From Paenibacillus ihbetae (GTDB lineage: Bacteria; Bacillota; Bacilli; Paenibacillales; Paenibacillaceae), in the NCBI RefSeq assembly GCF_002741055.1, contig NZ_CP016809.1, forward strand, positions 6,364,501 through 6,428,500: a stretch of 64,000 nt of DNA. The letters run 5' to 3'. Position numbers and translations under genes: made by a program. Below, piece by piece: positions 8,586-17,124 of this stretch. The stretch's first letter is position 1; every line of letters starts with the position of its first letter. The notes under the pieces were generated by a model, which was not told the DNA's origin, ran no database searches, and saw nothing but the letters and a program-made list of their open reading frames with translations.

Positions 8586-9179
8586 TTAGCGGGAAGGTTT
8601 GACCAGGAAACCATAAAATACGATCTCCATTAATTCACGCGTCTGTCGGGCAGCTTCTTCGCTTCCGTCGAATCGTTTGATTTTAGCGCTGACCTCCTTC
8701 AGGATCGTGAAGTACAACAGAATCGTTTCCGATGAGACACCCGGATTTACGTAACCTTCATCCCGGCCGGTTTCGATGAAGCTGATGAGCTCCGGTTCAT
8801 ATTTCCGATAGATGTCTTCCACTGCATTGACAATTTCTGGATCGTTCGACAATAACGGTTCCAGCAATTCAGGTGCCACGTTTTCCGCCATCTCCGTGGT
8901 GGAGAAGAACATCTTTTCAATTTTTTCATGAAATGGCAGGTTGCTTTGCAACAAGACGATGCGCTGCTGCCACGCTTCTTCCAGCATCGTTATGAGGACA
9001 TGCCGCACAAGCTGAGGCTTTGTTCCAAAATAATTATAAATAGTTACAGGGGAGACGTCCGCATGCTTGGCAATTTCGGCAAGACTTACCTTCTCGACCC
9101 CCCATTTATTAAACAACTCGAGCGCCGCTTTACGAATACGTTCCTTTTTCATCTCTGTACGGGCTTGATATCCGTTCAT
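8586..9179 (-). CDS. TetR-family transcriptional regulator
   Basis: The 197-residue protein has an N-terminal TetR DNA-binding domain at about residues 10-57: ERIRKAALELFNKWG, then SLAEIAKHADVSPVTIYNYF, the typical HTH and tyrosine-phenylalanine ending. The rest is a helical ligand-binding domain of unknown specificity. GGAGGTG lies 8 bases before the ATG. It is divergent from a small membrane protein gene; the region between carries repeated ATTCAAAAC-type boxes likely to be its operators, which suggests it controls both genes. Confidence 0.88.
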   Translation of the reverse strand: MNGYQARTEMKKERIRKAALELFNKWGVEKVSLAEIAKHADVSPVTIYNYFGTKPQLVRHVLITMLEEAWQQRIVLLQSNLPFHEKIEKMFFSTTEMAENVAPELLEPLLSNDPEIVNAVEDIYRKYEPELISFIETGRDEGYVNPGVSSETILLYFTILKEVSAKIKRFDGSEEAARQTRELMEIVFYGFLVKPSR

Positions 9180-9212
9180 TCTTAGTACACCTCCATGCTT
9201 AGCATACGCAAT

Positions 9213-9307
9213 GTTTTGAATAAAAACAAGTTAAATCATTCAAAATTTATTGACGCCATGTAGTTTTGTGAATAAAATGAATATAATGAATGATAATAAT
9301 TCAAAAC
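9213..9307. promoter_or_regulatory. Repeated ATTCAAAAC boxes, candidate TetR operators
   Basis: GTTTTGAAT (9213-9221) faces ATTCAAAA (9238-9245) as an inverted pair with a 16-base gap. ATTCAAAAC recurs at 9299-9307. They flank the promoter at 9250-9278, a suitable place for repression of both divergent genes. Confidence 0.45.
9250..9278 (+). promoter_or_regulatory. Promoter of the small membrane protein gene
   Basis: TTGACG (9250-9255), a 17-base spacer and TAAAAT (9273-9278) are close to the sigma-A consensus. Confidence 0.6.
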
Positions 9308-9342
9308 ACACAAAAGTGGAACGGTGAAAGGAGAATAAGAAC

Positions 9343-9837
9343 ATGATGATCCAGGAGTGGCTAGATTGGGCGTTTCAGCGCCACTTAAACCCTCTAAGCT
9401 GGTATATCCGCCCTGTATTTCTTGTAATTCTGGCTTTTTACGCTTACAAACGCAGTTGGAAAGGGCTCCTGCTTACTTTTATTCTGATGATGAGCAGCAT
9501 GGTTTGGTTCCCGGCTCCGGATACAATCAATCCGCAAATGCAAACCGTTTTGGAATATGAAAAGATGCTGTTAAGCGATCCGGTTACGGCCTTGATCACT
9601 TTAACGTTAATGATGGCATTCGTCGTTGCGATTGGTACTGCATTTTGGAAGCATTCTTTGAAAATGGGATTGATCATTCTGAATATAGCGTTAATCGGAA
9701 AAGTTGTGCTGAGCGTTGTGTTGACCGGGGAGGACGGTTGGGCGCCTTTAGGAAATACGATTTTTGGGCTCATATTGGTCAACGGAATCGGATGGTTGTT
9801 GATGCGACGCGTGAAGAAGAAAAGTCTCTCTGCTTGA
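9343..9837 (+). CDS. Small membrane protein, likely target of the divergent TetR regulator
   Basis: The 164-residue protein has about five hydrophobic segments (near residues 22-35, 40-56, 80-100, 105-126 and 134-152) and ends in a basic tail RRVKKKSLS. No known motif is recognised. GAAAGGAG precedes the ATG by about 10 bases. It shares its control region with a TetR regulator, an arrangement common for efflux or stress-response membrane proteins, but no transport function can be claimed. Confidence 0.7.
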   Translation: MMIQEWLDWAFQRHLNPLSWYIRPVFLVILAFYAYKRSWKGLLLTFILMMSSMVWFPAPDTINPQMQTVLEYEKMLLSDPVTALITLTLMMAFVVAIGTAFWKHSLKMGLIILNIALIGKVVLSVVLTGEDGWAPLGNTIFGLILVNGIGWLLMRRVKKKSLSA

Positions 9838-10160
9838 TCCTCGTCAAATGATACGGACGATAAGTTCATATAAATCCGCTTGCATCGGCAAACGATATGT
9901 CTACGAACATGGTCCCGAATTAAAAACAGGAGAGTAATTCACGTATTTAGATCAGAGACTTTTTATACAGGTTATTGGTTTAAAGGATTTAATCAGGAGG
10001 AAACCTTGGGCAAAATAAACGCTCCTCTGTATATAATAAGGCAGCCACACAACTTGGCGAAGAGGGGTGCTGTATGCAGCAAACCGTGATGAGGATGCTG
10101 AAAAGGTACGATTTTGGTTGATTTTTTTAAGAAAATAAAATAAACCATGGTTACAATGAA
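9838..10160. other. Intergenic region with no convincing gene
   Basis: A TTG-started frame of 27 codons at 10006-10089 has a good AGGAGG before it, but its composition and lack of any recognisable feature do not support a gene. No other structure is evident apart from the terminator that begins at 10161. Confidence 0.5.
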
Positions 10161-10194
10161 AGCCGGTACCCAGGCTAAGCCTGAGTAACCGGCT
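10161..10194 (-). terminator. Terminator after the GH43 gene
   Basis: AGCCGGT (10161-10167) pairs with ACCGGCT (10188-10194), with an inner stem CAGGCT/AGCCTG (10171-10176 with 10178-10183). It lies just downstream of the GH43 stop codon on the minus strand. Confidence 0.65.
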
Positions 10195-10233
10195 CTCTAT
10201 TTATTTATACAACCCGTTCAGGAGGTAGAAATT

Positions 10234-11724
10234 TCAAAAATAATTGCATGAAAATTGTGAAAACTCAGCCATGGAGCCTTCTCCAAAGACATATAAACCG
10301 ATGAGTACGCCTGTAAATCCTCCGGCGACCTCAGAGGAAAGGTATCTGGTTTGCGCCGTTCCTAAGAGAGTGTCCTTGCCGTTAGCGTGAATGAAGAAGC
10401 TGTATCGCTCATGACTTGCCCGTATATTCAAAGTAGCATGGTTGACATTTCCCAGTTCTACTTCAGTTTGAATGGATTTAATATCACCGATATTCAGGCG
10501 CACGATCACTTTATAACCGGTCTCCTCCTTACGAATGGCTAAATCGTAATGATGATGTTCATCCATATAAAGCGTGATGCCCGCTTCTCCGCTCGTAAGC
10601 TGTACGTCGCATGAAATTTCCGCATTGAAGTCTCTTTGGCGAATGCCGATAAATGTCGGGGACTCCGGTAGATCCAAGCTCACTTCAGTCCCTGTAAGCT
10701 GTGCCTTATCGAATGTTAACCGATAGTTCCCGGCATCAGGATGGCGGAGGAAGCACCAGTCCAGATTCCAGTCCGTGTTCTCGAACGTAAAGGTTTTCTT
10801 TTCCTGCTGGACAACATCACTGGGAATCCGGTCGGTCTCAAAACTCGTTAGGACGGTGCCGTTATGTCCTGCCGTAAACCAGCCATCCTCGCCAAATGTA
10901 ACCGGCGTTAGGAAAACTTCGCGCCCAAGATGATGGTAGGTAAGCCATTGGCCGATTTGCCGGAATCCCAGATGGAGCATCCACCAATTTCCGTCGTTAT
11001 CTTGAATCAGATCGCCATGTCCAACGCCCTGCAGCTCATACCCGCCCAGATTACGATTGGTCAATACGGGATTGTTCGGGTAGGCTTCGAACGGGCCGGA
11101 GATCGAATCCCCCCGTGCATAAGTGACCATATGTCCATATTCCGTACCGCCTTCAGCCGCCATCAGGTAGTACCGGCCATTGATATTATACATATGAGGG
11201 CTTTCCAAATAACGTCCTCCGGTTCCTTGCCATATGCAACGGCTTGGCGACAGCTTGACGCCGGTTTCAATGTCAATTTCACACTGAACAATGCCGCCAA
11301 TCCCGTTATCGTCTTTTCCGTTGCTCATAAAGAATACTTTTCCGTCTTCAAAATATAAATCGGGATCGATCCCCCCTTGATCTACATAAATCGGCTCGGA
11401 CCATTCCCCGTAGATGTCGTCCGTCCAAACATAGAAATTTTGACGGGTGGTATCGTTGGTCGTGGTCATAAAGAATCTTCCGTTATGATGCCGTATCGTG
11501 GGGGCGAACACTCCGCCGGAACTGCTTACGTTGCCAAGCTGAATCTGACTCTCTCTGGTCAGGCAATGACCGATTTGCTTCCAGTTGATCAGGTCTTTGC
11601 TCTCGAAAATCGGAACACCGGGGAAGTATTGAAAGGAACTGCATACTAAATAATAGGTATCTTCTACTTTGCATACACTGGGGTCCGGATAGAAGCCTTT
11701 GATGACCGGGTTACTGTATTTCAT
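10234..11724 (-). CDS. Glycoside hydrolase family 43, beta-xylosidase/arabinofuranosidase type
   Basis: The 496-residue enzyme has the five-bladed beta-propeller of GH43 with the three expected acidic residues: Asp in FYPDPS (residue 14, general base), Asp in GGIDPDLYF, and Glu in RYLESPHMY (general acid). The C-terminal part from about residue 320 (LDLPESPTFIGIRQRDF…) is the beta-sandwich domain found in xylosidases of the GH43_11 type. There is no signal peptide, so it probably acts inside the cell on imported xylo- or arabino-oligosaccharides. It is divergent from an ArsR-type regulator that probably controls it. Confidence 0.9.
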   Translation of the reverse strand: MKYSNPVIKGFYPDPSVCKVEDTYYLVCSSFQYFPGVPIFESKDLINWKQIGHCLTRESQIQLGNVSSSGGVFAPTIRHHNGRFFMTTTNDTTRQNFYVWTDDIYGEWSEPIYVDQGGIDPDLYFEDGKVFFMSNGKDDNGIGGIVQCEIDIETGVKLSPSRCIWQGTGGRYLESPHMYNINGRYYLMAAEGGTEYGHMVTYARGDSISGPFEAYPNNPVLTNRNLGGYELQGVGHGDLIQDNDGNWWMLHLGFRQIGQWLTYHHLGREVFLTPVTFGEDGWFTAGHNGTVLTSFETDRIPSDVVQQEKKTFTFENTDWNLDWCFLRHPDAGNYRLTFDKAQLTGTEVSLDLPESPTFIGIRQRDFNAEISCDVQLTSGEAGITLYMDEHHHYDLAIRKEETGYKVIVRLNIGDIKSIQTEVELGNVNHATLNIRASHERYSFFIHANGKDTLLGTAQTRYLSSEVAGGFTGVLIGLYVFGEGSMAEFSQFSCNYF

Positions 11725-11825
11725 ATGAGCACCTCTTTCATAAATTCACAAGTATATAAATCTAAAGCGATTAGCAGCTAAAGAAAATTAAACACCAAGG
11801 TTTAAACTCTTGCAATGGATACAGT

Positions 11826-11854
11826 TTGATCATCCTTGTTAAATCTATTAAATT
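11826..11854 (+). promoter_or_regulatory. Candidate promoter of the ArsR-type regulator
   Basis: TTGATC (11826-11831), a 17-base spacer and TAAATT (11849-11854) precede the start codon by about 40 bases. Confidence 0.45.
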
Positions 11855-11895
11855 AATGTATATGTGATTTCAAAAAAAGCGGCGGGGAGATTGAG

Positions 11896-12813
11896 ATGAT
11901 CATCAAAGCAAACGGGGAACCGAAATTTATGCCGTTATATGAAGCGTTAGCCAGCGAGGTCAGATGGAACATCATGCGTCTCGTTGCCGATCAGGAAATG
12001 AATGTGAAGGACATTGCCAATCGATTGGAGCTCAGTCCATCGATCGTCACGATGCACATCCGGAAACTCGAACAAGCCAGACTCATTGGAAGTCGCAGGG
12101 TGCGGCAGGGCGGGGGAACGCACAAAATGTGCTTCCTCAAACAAAAAACCATCGAGATTGAGCTGCCTTTTGCCAGCCAGCCCCCGAAGATCAGAGAGCA
12201 GCATATTTCAGTCGGTCATTACACGGCATTCGAGATCCATCCGACTTGCGGGCTTGGCACCCGCGAGAAAGAAATCGGAGTGTGGGACGACCCGCGGTAC
12301 TTTCTGGACCCCGAACGGGTACACGCCGCCATTCTGTGGTTTGGGTGGGGCTATGTTGAATACAAGATGCCTAACTTTTTGTTGGCCGATCAAACCGCGG
12401 AAGCCGTTGAAATCTCCATGGAGATTGCTTCGGAGGCTCCAGGTTTAAGAGATTATTGGCCATCGGATATCGAATTCACATTCAACGGGATCCCCCTCGG
12501 CACGTGGACAAGTCCGGCTGATTTCGGAAGAGCGGCGCGGGGGAGATATACACCTGAATGGTGGCATCGGAACGTGAATCAATATGGGTTATTGAAGACG
12601 ATTCGAATTGATGCAACGGGTACGTATTTGGATGATGTAAGGATGTCAGAGGTGACCCTCGGGGATATCAAGCTGTGGGAACCGTTCTGGACGCTTCGTT
12701 TCGCGGTGGATGAGCATGCGATCAACGTAGGGGGCTTGACGCTCTATGGGGCCGGATTCGGCAATCACGACCAAGACATTGTGATCCGTGCATACCTTAA
12801 CGACGACCATTAA
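11896..12813 (+). CDS. ArsR-type regulator with a large C-terminal sensor-like domain
   Basis: The 305-residue protein begins with a winged-helix domain (about residues 10-85: YEALASEVRWNIMRLV, then VKDIANRLELSPSIVTMHIRKLEQARLI) of ArsR type. It lacks the Cys pairs of metal sensors. The remaining 220 residues, with WDDPRYF, FGWGYVEYKMPNFLL and EFTFNGIPLGTW, look like a beta-rich domain and are much longer than in ordinary ArsR proteins; I infer a sugar- or effector-binding role. GCGGGGAG precedes the ATG. It is divergent from the GH43 gene, its likely target. Confidence 0.8.
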   Translation: MIIKANGEPKFMPLYEALASEVRWNIMRLVADQEMNVKDIANRLELSPSIVTMHIRKLEQARLIGSRRVRQGGGTHKMCFLKQKTIEIELPFASQPPKIREQHISVGHYTAFEIHPTCGLGTREKEIGVWDDPRYFLDPERVHAAILWFGWGYVEYKMPNFLLADQTAEAVEISMEIASEAPGLRDYWPSDIEFTFNGIPLGTWTSPADFGRAARGRYTPEWWHRNVNQYGLLKTIRIDATGTYLDDVRMSEVTLGDIKLWEPFWTLRFAVDEHAINVGGLTLYGAGFGNHDQDIVIRAYLNDDH

Positions 12814-12884
12814 TTCGGTTTCGGGACGGATCAGCAGGGGAGTTATCGTCATTTTGGAGAATGTTCGGTTGATATCAATGCGGA

Positions 12885-12914
12885 AGAGATCCGTCTTAGT
12901 GGACGGATCTCTTT
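12885..12914 (+). terminator. Terminator after the ArsR-type gene
   Basis: AGAGATCCGTC (12885-12895) pairs with GACGGATCTCT (12902-12912), loop of six bases, followed by a short T tract. Confidence 0.65.
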
Positions 12915-13015
12915 GTATGACATCAGTATGAATCAATTTCGGAAGCTCAGCCACCTGATACGTAAGAAAACGACCGATGAACGCAGCTTGGCTTCTTTAA
13001 GCGTACGTCGAGACG

Positions 13016-14302
13016 TTATGAATAAAAGAACCGATAGAGACGTACCCCATGCGGCGGCACCGTGGCCCGCAGCACATCTGATGAAAGATCGGCTGACGCA
13101 CCGCTCCACAGCTCGATGCCTGAGGCAGCGCCCGCCAGGGCGATCTGTTCAAGGGACAGGTCCAACGGCAGGGGGGGCTCGCCAATGTTAAAAAAGGCCG
13201 CATAGCGGGAGCCTTCGGCGCCTTCCGCCGTCCAAACGATGAGATCGCCCTCACGCATTGCTTCTTTGGCGCCGCCGCTCTCCTGGTGCATGCGCAGAAC
13301 CTCGCGGTTGGTCAGCAGCGACAGCGTCCAGTCGTCGCAATCTCGCAGCTCACCGCCGAAGATCAGAGGTGAGCGGAAGATGCTCCAGAGCGACATCATC
13401 GTCAATTGCTCGTCGCGCGTGAAGCGGGTCCAGCGGTCCGAGCCCCCGCTATCCACCGAGCGAATGCCGATGTGACCGAGCGGCAGCATGTCGCAGTCCG
13501 GCCAGCAGCCTGCTTGCGGTATGCCTTGCCATGTCCGGCACCGGTCAAACATATCAAGCAAGAGCGGCCACTGATCCCAGAAGTCATCTGTAATTCGCCA
13601 CATGTTGGCATGCTCGGCGAAGAACGTTGAATATTCCACCGGGGAAGGGCCTGGAGACAGACTTAGCACCATGGGCCGGCCGCATCGCTCGATCGCTTTG
13701 GAGATCATGGCGATCTCCGGCTGATGGGTGTCGTACAATTTGGAGGCGGCGATGTCGTCAACCTTTACAAGGTCGACGCCCCATTCTGCGTACAATTCAA
13801 AGAGCGAATCGTAGTAGGCCTGTGCTCCTTCCTTCGAAGCATCGACGCCGTACATATCCGTGTTCCAAGGGCAGATCGAATTCGGATGCGCAATATCGCG
13901 CGCCGTTGCCGTCGTTCCCAGAATCGGAGTCGCTGCGTGAACAGCCTGCCGGGGAATGCCGCGCATGATATGTATGCCGAATTGCAATCCGAGACTGTGT
14001 ACATAATCGGCTAACGGCTTGAAGCCTTGGCCGCCCGCTGCTGAGGGAAACCGATTCTCGGCGGGCATGAGCCGCGAATATTCATCCATGACGAGCGGAA
14101 CAAACGGTCGATACTGGGAGGAATTCGCATAGGGCTCGTACCACTGGATATCGACGGTAATGTAGCTCCAGCCGAAGGCTTTGAGATGCTTCGCCATGTA
14201 TTGCGCATTGCCTCGAATCTCCTCTTCCGTAACGGCTGCGCCGTAGCAATCCCAGCTGTTCCAGCCAAGCGGCGGAGTAGGTGCTGCAAGCTTATGATTC
14301 AT
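13016..14302 (-). CDS. Glycoside hydrolase family 27, alpha-galactosidase
   Basis: The 428-residue protein starts with PPLGWNSWDCYGAAVTE, the typical N-terminus of a GH27 (beta/alpha)8 barrel. The nucleophile is the Asp of VDLVKVDDI, and the acid/base is expected in ITDDFWDQW. The segment SDRWTRFTRDEQLTMMSLW and SIFRSPLIFGGEL is conserved in melibiase-type enzymes, and a short beta-sandwich domain ends the protein. It has no signal peptide, which suggests cytoplasmic hydrolysis of alpha-galactosides. It lies 108 bases after an AraC-type regulator on the same strand. Confidence 0.9.
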   Translation of the reverse strand: MNHKLAAPTPPLGWNSWDCYGAAVTEEEIRGNAQYMAKHLKAFGWSYITVDIQWYEPYANSSQYRPFVPLVMDEYSRLMPAENRFPSAAGGQGFKPLADYVHSLGLQFGIHIMRGIPRQAVHAATPILGTTATARDIAHPNSICPWNTDMYGVDASKEGAQAYYDSLFELYAEWGVDLVKVDDIAASKLYDTHQPEIAMISKAIERCGRPMVLSLSPGPSPVEYSTFFAEHANMWRITDDFWDQWPLLLDMFDRCRTWQGIPQAGCWPDCDMLPLGHIGIRSVDSGGSDRWTRFTRDEQLTMMSLWSIFRSPLIFGGELRDCDDWTLSLLTNREVLRMHQESGGAKEAMREGDLIVWTAEGAEGSRYAAFFNIGEPPLPLDLSLEQIALAGAASGIELWSGASADLSSDVLRATVPPHGVRLYRFFYS

Positions 14303-14410
14303 TTCAAAGCTCCTTTACTCATTCATTATTGCTCTTTTCATGTTCATCATAATAAAGGAGATTGGCAACTTCTATAGTAATTTTGAAGAGTTAGTAGCAC
14401 AATATTGCGG

Positions 14411-15292
14411 TTAATCGAAGAACAGCTTGCGATAAGCAAGGCTATCTTCTCCGCTGCGGAATTCTCCCGGGGTGAGCCCCGTCAAGTTACGAAATGCTTT
14501 GATAAAATAACTTCCGCTGGAATATCCGATATGCTCGGCAATGGCCTCAATGCTAAGCTCGGTTCCCCGAAGCAGCTCCATGGCTTTTTCGATACGAACA
14601 CGCGTTAAATAAGCGACGGGCGTCATACCCGTACTGGCGGAAAACCGGCGGATCAAATGGTATTTGGATAGGGATACATGCTCGGAAAGCTGGTCGATGC
14701 TGATCATCCGGGAGTAATTGAGCTCGATGAATTCAGCTGCGCGTCTTACGTTCTGCGGCCAGTTCTCCCTGTCCCGCAGCGTAGCAACCTGCACTCTGGC
14801 CAGTTCTGTCACAAACTGATAGACGCAAGACGATGCGATCAGGGGATCGGAGATTCTTCCTGCCCCGGCATCGGCCACAATCATTCGCGATAAGCGGACC
14901 GGCGCACTGTCTATGGGCAGAAAAGGAACTTCACCGGCTTCACGCAGAAATCTGCGCCAATGGGGGAGAATCAGATTGGGCCGGAACAGCAAAAAGATAA
15001 ATTCCCAAGGCTCTTTGGACGCCGCGGGGTAATAATAGCGATGGTTGCCCGGAATTTCGGCGAGAATCGCCTGTCCGGAAGTGACGCGATACGCCCGGTT
15101 CCCGGATTCATATACGCCTTCGCCAGAGAGGGTATATTGGAACAGCAGGAGAGGTCCATCCGTCCGCTCCAGTCCGTCCCAGCGATAGGAAGAAGTTGTG
15201 ATCGAATCATAGCCGGCCGCAAACAACACGCACAGCTGGAGCTCCTGATCTTCAGCGAATCGAAAGCCGTATGTCCCTTTGGGGATGTCCAT
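14411..15292 (-). CDS. AraC-family transcriptional regulator
   Basis: The 293-residue protein has an N-terminal cupin-like sensor domain (about residues 1-150, with the patch LFQYTLSGEGVYESG) and a C-terminal double-HTH AraC domain from about residue 185: ISIDQLSEHVSLSKYHLIRRF, then SIEAIAEHIGYSSGSYFIKAFRN-type helices and TGLTPGEFR. AGGAGG is directly followed by ATGATTATG; the second ATG, 6 bases after AGGAGG, is the best start (15292). Because the alpha-galactosidase gene follows on the same strand, it probably activates that gene in response to an alpha-galactoside. Confidence 0.9.
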   Translation of the reverse strand: MDIPKGTYGFRFAEDQELQLCVLFAAGYDSITTSSYRWDGLERTDGPLLLFQYTLSGEGVYESGNRAYRVTSGQAILAEIPGNHRYYYPAASKEPWEFIFLLFRPNLILPHWRRFLREAGEVPFLPIDSAPVRLSRMIVADAGAGRISDPLIASSCVYQFVTELARVQVATLRDRENWPQNVRRAAEFIELNYSRMISIDQLSEHVSLSKYHLIRRFSASTGMTPVAYLTRVRIEKAMELLRGTELSIEAIAEHIGYSSGSYFIKAFRNLTGLTPGEFRSGEDSLAYRKLFFD

Positions 15293-15457
15293 AATCATCC
15301 TCCTCGCAGCAATGATGCTTATTTGAAGTGTGGGCTTTGAGTAATACACCAGTTTTCCGTCCCGATTGAATTATATAACGATCTTCATTCAGAATAAAAA
15401 TCCTCGGATATATTTACATTTAACTTGGGAATGTTTGTAATAAGAGACTGAACAATC

Positions 15458-15486
15458 TTGCATGGGACTTCAGAGTCTGTTATAGT
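15458..15486 (+). promoter_or_regulatory. Promoter of the histidine leader
   Basis: TTGCAT (15458-15463), a 17-base spacer and TATAGT (15481-15486) place the transcription start near 15493, about 28 bases before the leader peptide. Confidence 0.6.
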
Positions 15487-15520
15487 TTCCATAATTAAGG
15501 ATTTTTGGAGGAGATCAGCC

Positions 15521-15568
15521 ATGTATTCAATCATGATAAATCAACTTCATCATCACAAACAGCGTTAG
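15521..15568 (+). CDS. Histidine-rich leader peptide (15 residues)
   Basis: GGAGGAGA (15507-15514) stands 6 bases before an ATG that opens a 15-codon frame, MYSIMINQLHHHKQR, ending at TAG 15566-15568. Three consecutive His codons (CAT CAT CAC, 15548-15556) immediately precede an attenuator-like RNA structure and a HisRS gene. This is the layout of the enterobacterial his leader peptide: a ribosome short of charged tRNA-His would stop at these codons. That the peptide is made is inferred. Confidence 0.72.
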   Translation: MYSIMINQLHHHKQR

Positions 15569-15666
15569 CACACCTGTAAACAACAGGGCGGGCTAACGCT
15601 TCTCGCGTTGGCCTCCCTGCGGCATATCAAACGCGCAGGACCATGAGGTCCGGCGCGTTTTTTATT
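15561..15666 (+). promoter_or_regulatory. Histidine attenuator with alternative stems and terminator
   Basis: Segment A (15561-15569) pairs perfectly over 9 bases with B (15592-15600), with an inner CCTGT/ACAGG stem. B (15591-15599) can instead pair with C (15605-15613). D, CCTGCG (15616-15621), can pair with CGCAGG (15634-15639), which lies in the 5' arm of the terminator. The terminator is 15629-15642 with 15647-15660 (13 of 14 paired, loop ATGA) and a T run. A ribosome stalled on the His codons would cover A, so B:C and D:E would form and transcription would continue. The stop codon of the leader lies inside A. Confidence 0.72.
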
Positions 15667-15693
15667 TTCCAAAAAAGAAAGGAGAACGATGGT

Positions 15694-16968
15694 ATGCAAA
15701 ATGTTAAAGGTACCTACGATTATTTTGGATTGGAGCAAGCGATCCGAAAAAATGTTCAAGCAACCCTCGAGGAAGTATTCGAGTTGTATGATTTTGATGG
15801 AATGGATACATCGGTATTGAATGAGCTCGATCTTTTAACATCGAAATATGCGGGTGGTGATGAAATACTAAAGGAAATGTACCAATTAACCGATCAAGGT
15901 AAGCGGAGCCTCGGACTCCGCTATGACCTGACGATTCCTTTTGCAAAAGTAATTGCGCTTAACCCAGGCATTGAGCTTCCGTTCAAAAGATACGAAATCG
16001 GAAAAGTTTTTAGGGATGGACCTGTCAAACGAGGACGCTTACGCGAGTTTATACAGTGTGATGTGGATGTTGTTGGTGTAGTAGGCCCCGAGGCAGAAGC
16101 AGAATTAATGCAATTAGCCACTGAGGCGTTTAAAAGATTGGAGATACCAATAGTTCTACGATGGAACAACAGACGATTTTTGGGCGAAGTTCTTGAATCC
16201 ATCGGTATTTCTCCTGAAAAAAAACTTACCGTTATGTTGACTCTCGATAAAATCAATAAAATCGGAAGGGAGGATATTATCAAGGAACTCGAAAGCAAAG
16301 GGCTGAATACCTCATCAATTAGTGAAATATTAGAGTTAATTGCTATAGAAAACCCAACGTTTGAACAAATATCAGGCAAGTGTGGAATACAGAAATATCC
16401 AGGTGCCTTAGAAGTGGTGGCTCTCCAAGAGCTTATCGTGAAACTGGGATTAGAGCGAATCTGCAAATTTGATCCATTTCTTTCACGTGGATTATCATTC
16501 TATACAGGCACGGTTTATGAGATTTTCGATGCTACAAATTCATATAAGTCAAGCCTAGGCGGGGGAGGCAGATATGATTCCATCATTGGGCAGTTGGTCG
16601 GCAAAAAAGACGTTCGATATCCCACAGTAGGACTTTCATTCGGTATGGAATCGATCATAGAGATGATGAGTAACCGCAACACTCCAATAAAGCCACCTTC
16701 AGTCGTTGTCATACCCATTGGGGACACAATCGCTGAGGCACTAAGAGTATCGGCCGAACTAAGGAATAGCGGGATAAGGGTACGAATAGACAATAGTAAA
16801 CGGAAATTGAAAAAATCACTTGCAAGTGTCTCATCAAAAGCCATCCCTTATGTGATATTTATTGGCGAGAATGAGGCTTCGGCTGGTAACCTAAGATTAA
16901 AAGACATGAATGAAATGACCGAAACTGTCGTAAATGTCACTGAAGCAATAGACTTTTTGAAAATATGA
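15694..16968 (+). CDS. hisS: Histidyl-tRNA synthetase
   Basis: The 424-residue class II synthetase charges tRNA-His. It begins with the usual GTYDYFG segment, and has SLGLRYDLTIPFAK, motif 2 as FKRYEIGKVFRDGPVK followed by REFIQCDVDVVG, the histidine-binding RGLSFYTGTVYEI, motif 3 around GLSFGMESI, and a C-terminal anticodon-binding domain (VVVIPIGDT…AEALRVSAELR). SKYAGGDEILKEMYQLTDQG resembles a HisRS type found as a second copy in some Firmicutes. The ATG at 15694 is 9 bases after AAGGAG; an upstream in-frame ATG at 15643 lies inside the terminator and is rejected. The His leader predicts expression on histidine shortage. Confidence 0.92.
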   Translation: MQNVKGTYDYFGLEQAIRKNVQATLEEVFELYDFDGMDTSVLNELDLLTSKYAGGDEILKEMYQLTDQGKRSLGLRYDLTIPFAKVIALNPGIELPFKRYEIGKVFRDGPVKRGRLREFIQCDVDVVGVVGPEAEAELMQLATEAFKRLEIPIVLRWNNRRFLGEVLESIGISPEKKLTVMLTLDKINKIGREDIIKELESKGLNTSSISEILELIAIENPTFEQISGKCGIQKYPGALEVVALQELIVKLGLERICKFDPFLSRGLSFYTGTVYEIFDATNSYKSSLGGGGRYDSIIGQLVGKKDVRYPTVGLSFGMESIIEMMSNRNTPIKPPSVVVIPIGDTIAEALRVSAELRNSGIRVRIDNSKRKLKKSLASVSSKAIPYVIFIGENEASAGNLRLKDMNEMTETVVNVTEAIDFLKI

Positions 16969-17044
16969 ATGCCGAAAATTCACACAGTCAATAAGAATAT
17001 CAATAAGATTTAGCGAGATAAAATCTGGTCCTGTCTTCAATATA

Positions 17045-17075
17045 CAATGCCCCCATGAAGCATGGGGGCATTGTT
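17045..17075. terminator. Bidirectional terminator after hisS
   Basis: A 13-base perfect stem (17045-17057 with 17061-17073) has loop AAG and TTAATAA after it. The convergent dehydrogenase gene may share it. Confidence 0.8.
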
Positions 17076-17124
17076 AATAAATAACGATAAGGGTATTAAG
17101 TTAACGTTCGGACACATCCATTCC

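Noticed and set aside
10006..10089. A 27-codon TTG-started ORF with AGGAGG upstream
   Set aside because: Good ribosome binding site but no recognisable product, promoter or conservation evidence; could be chance.
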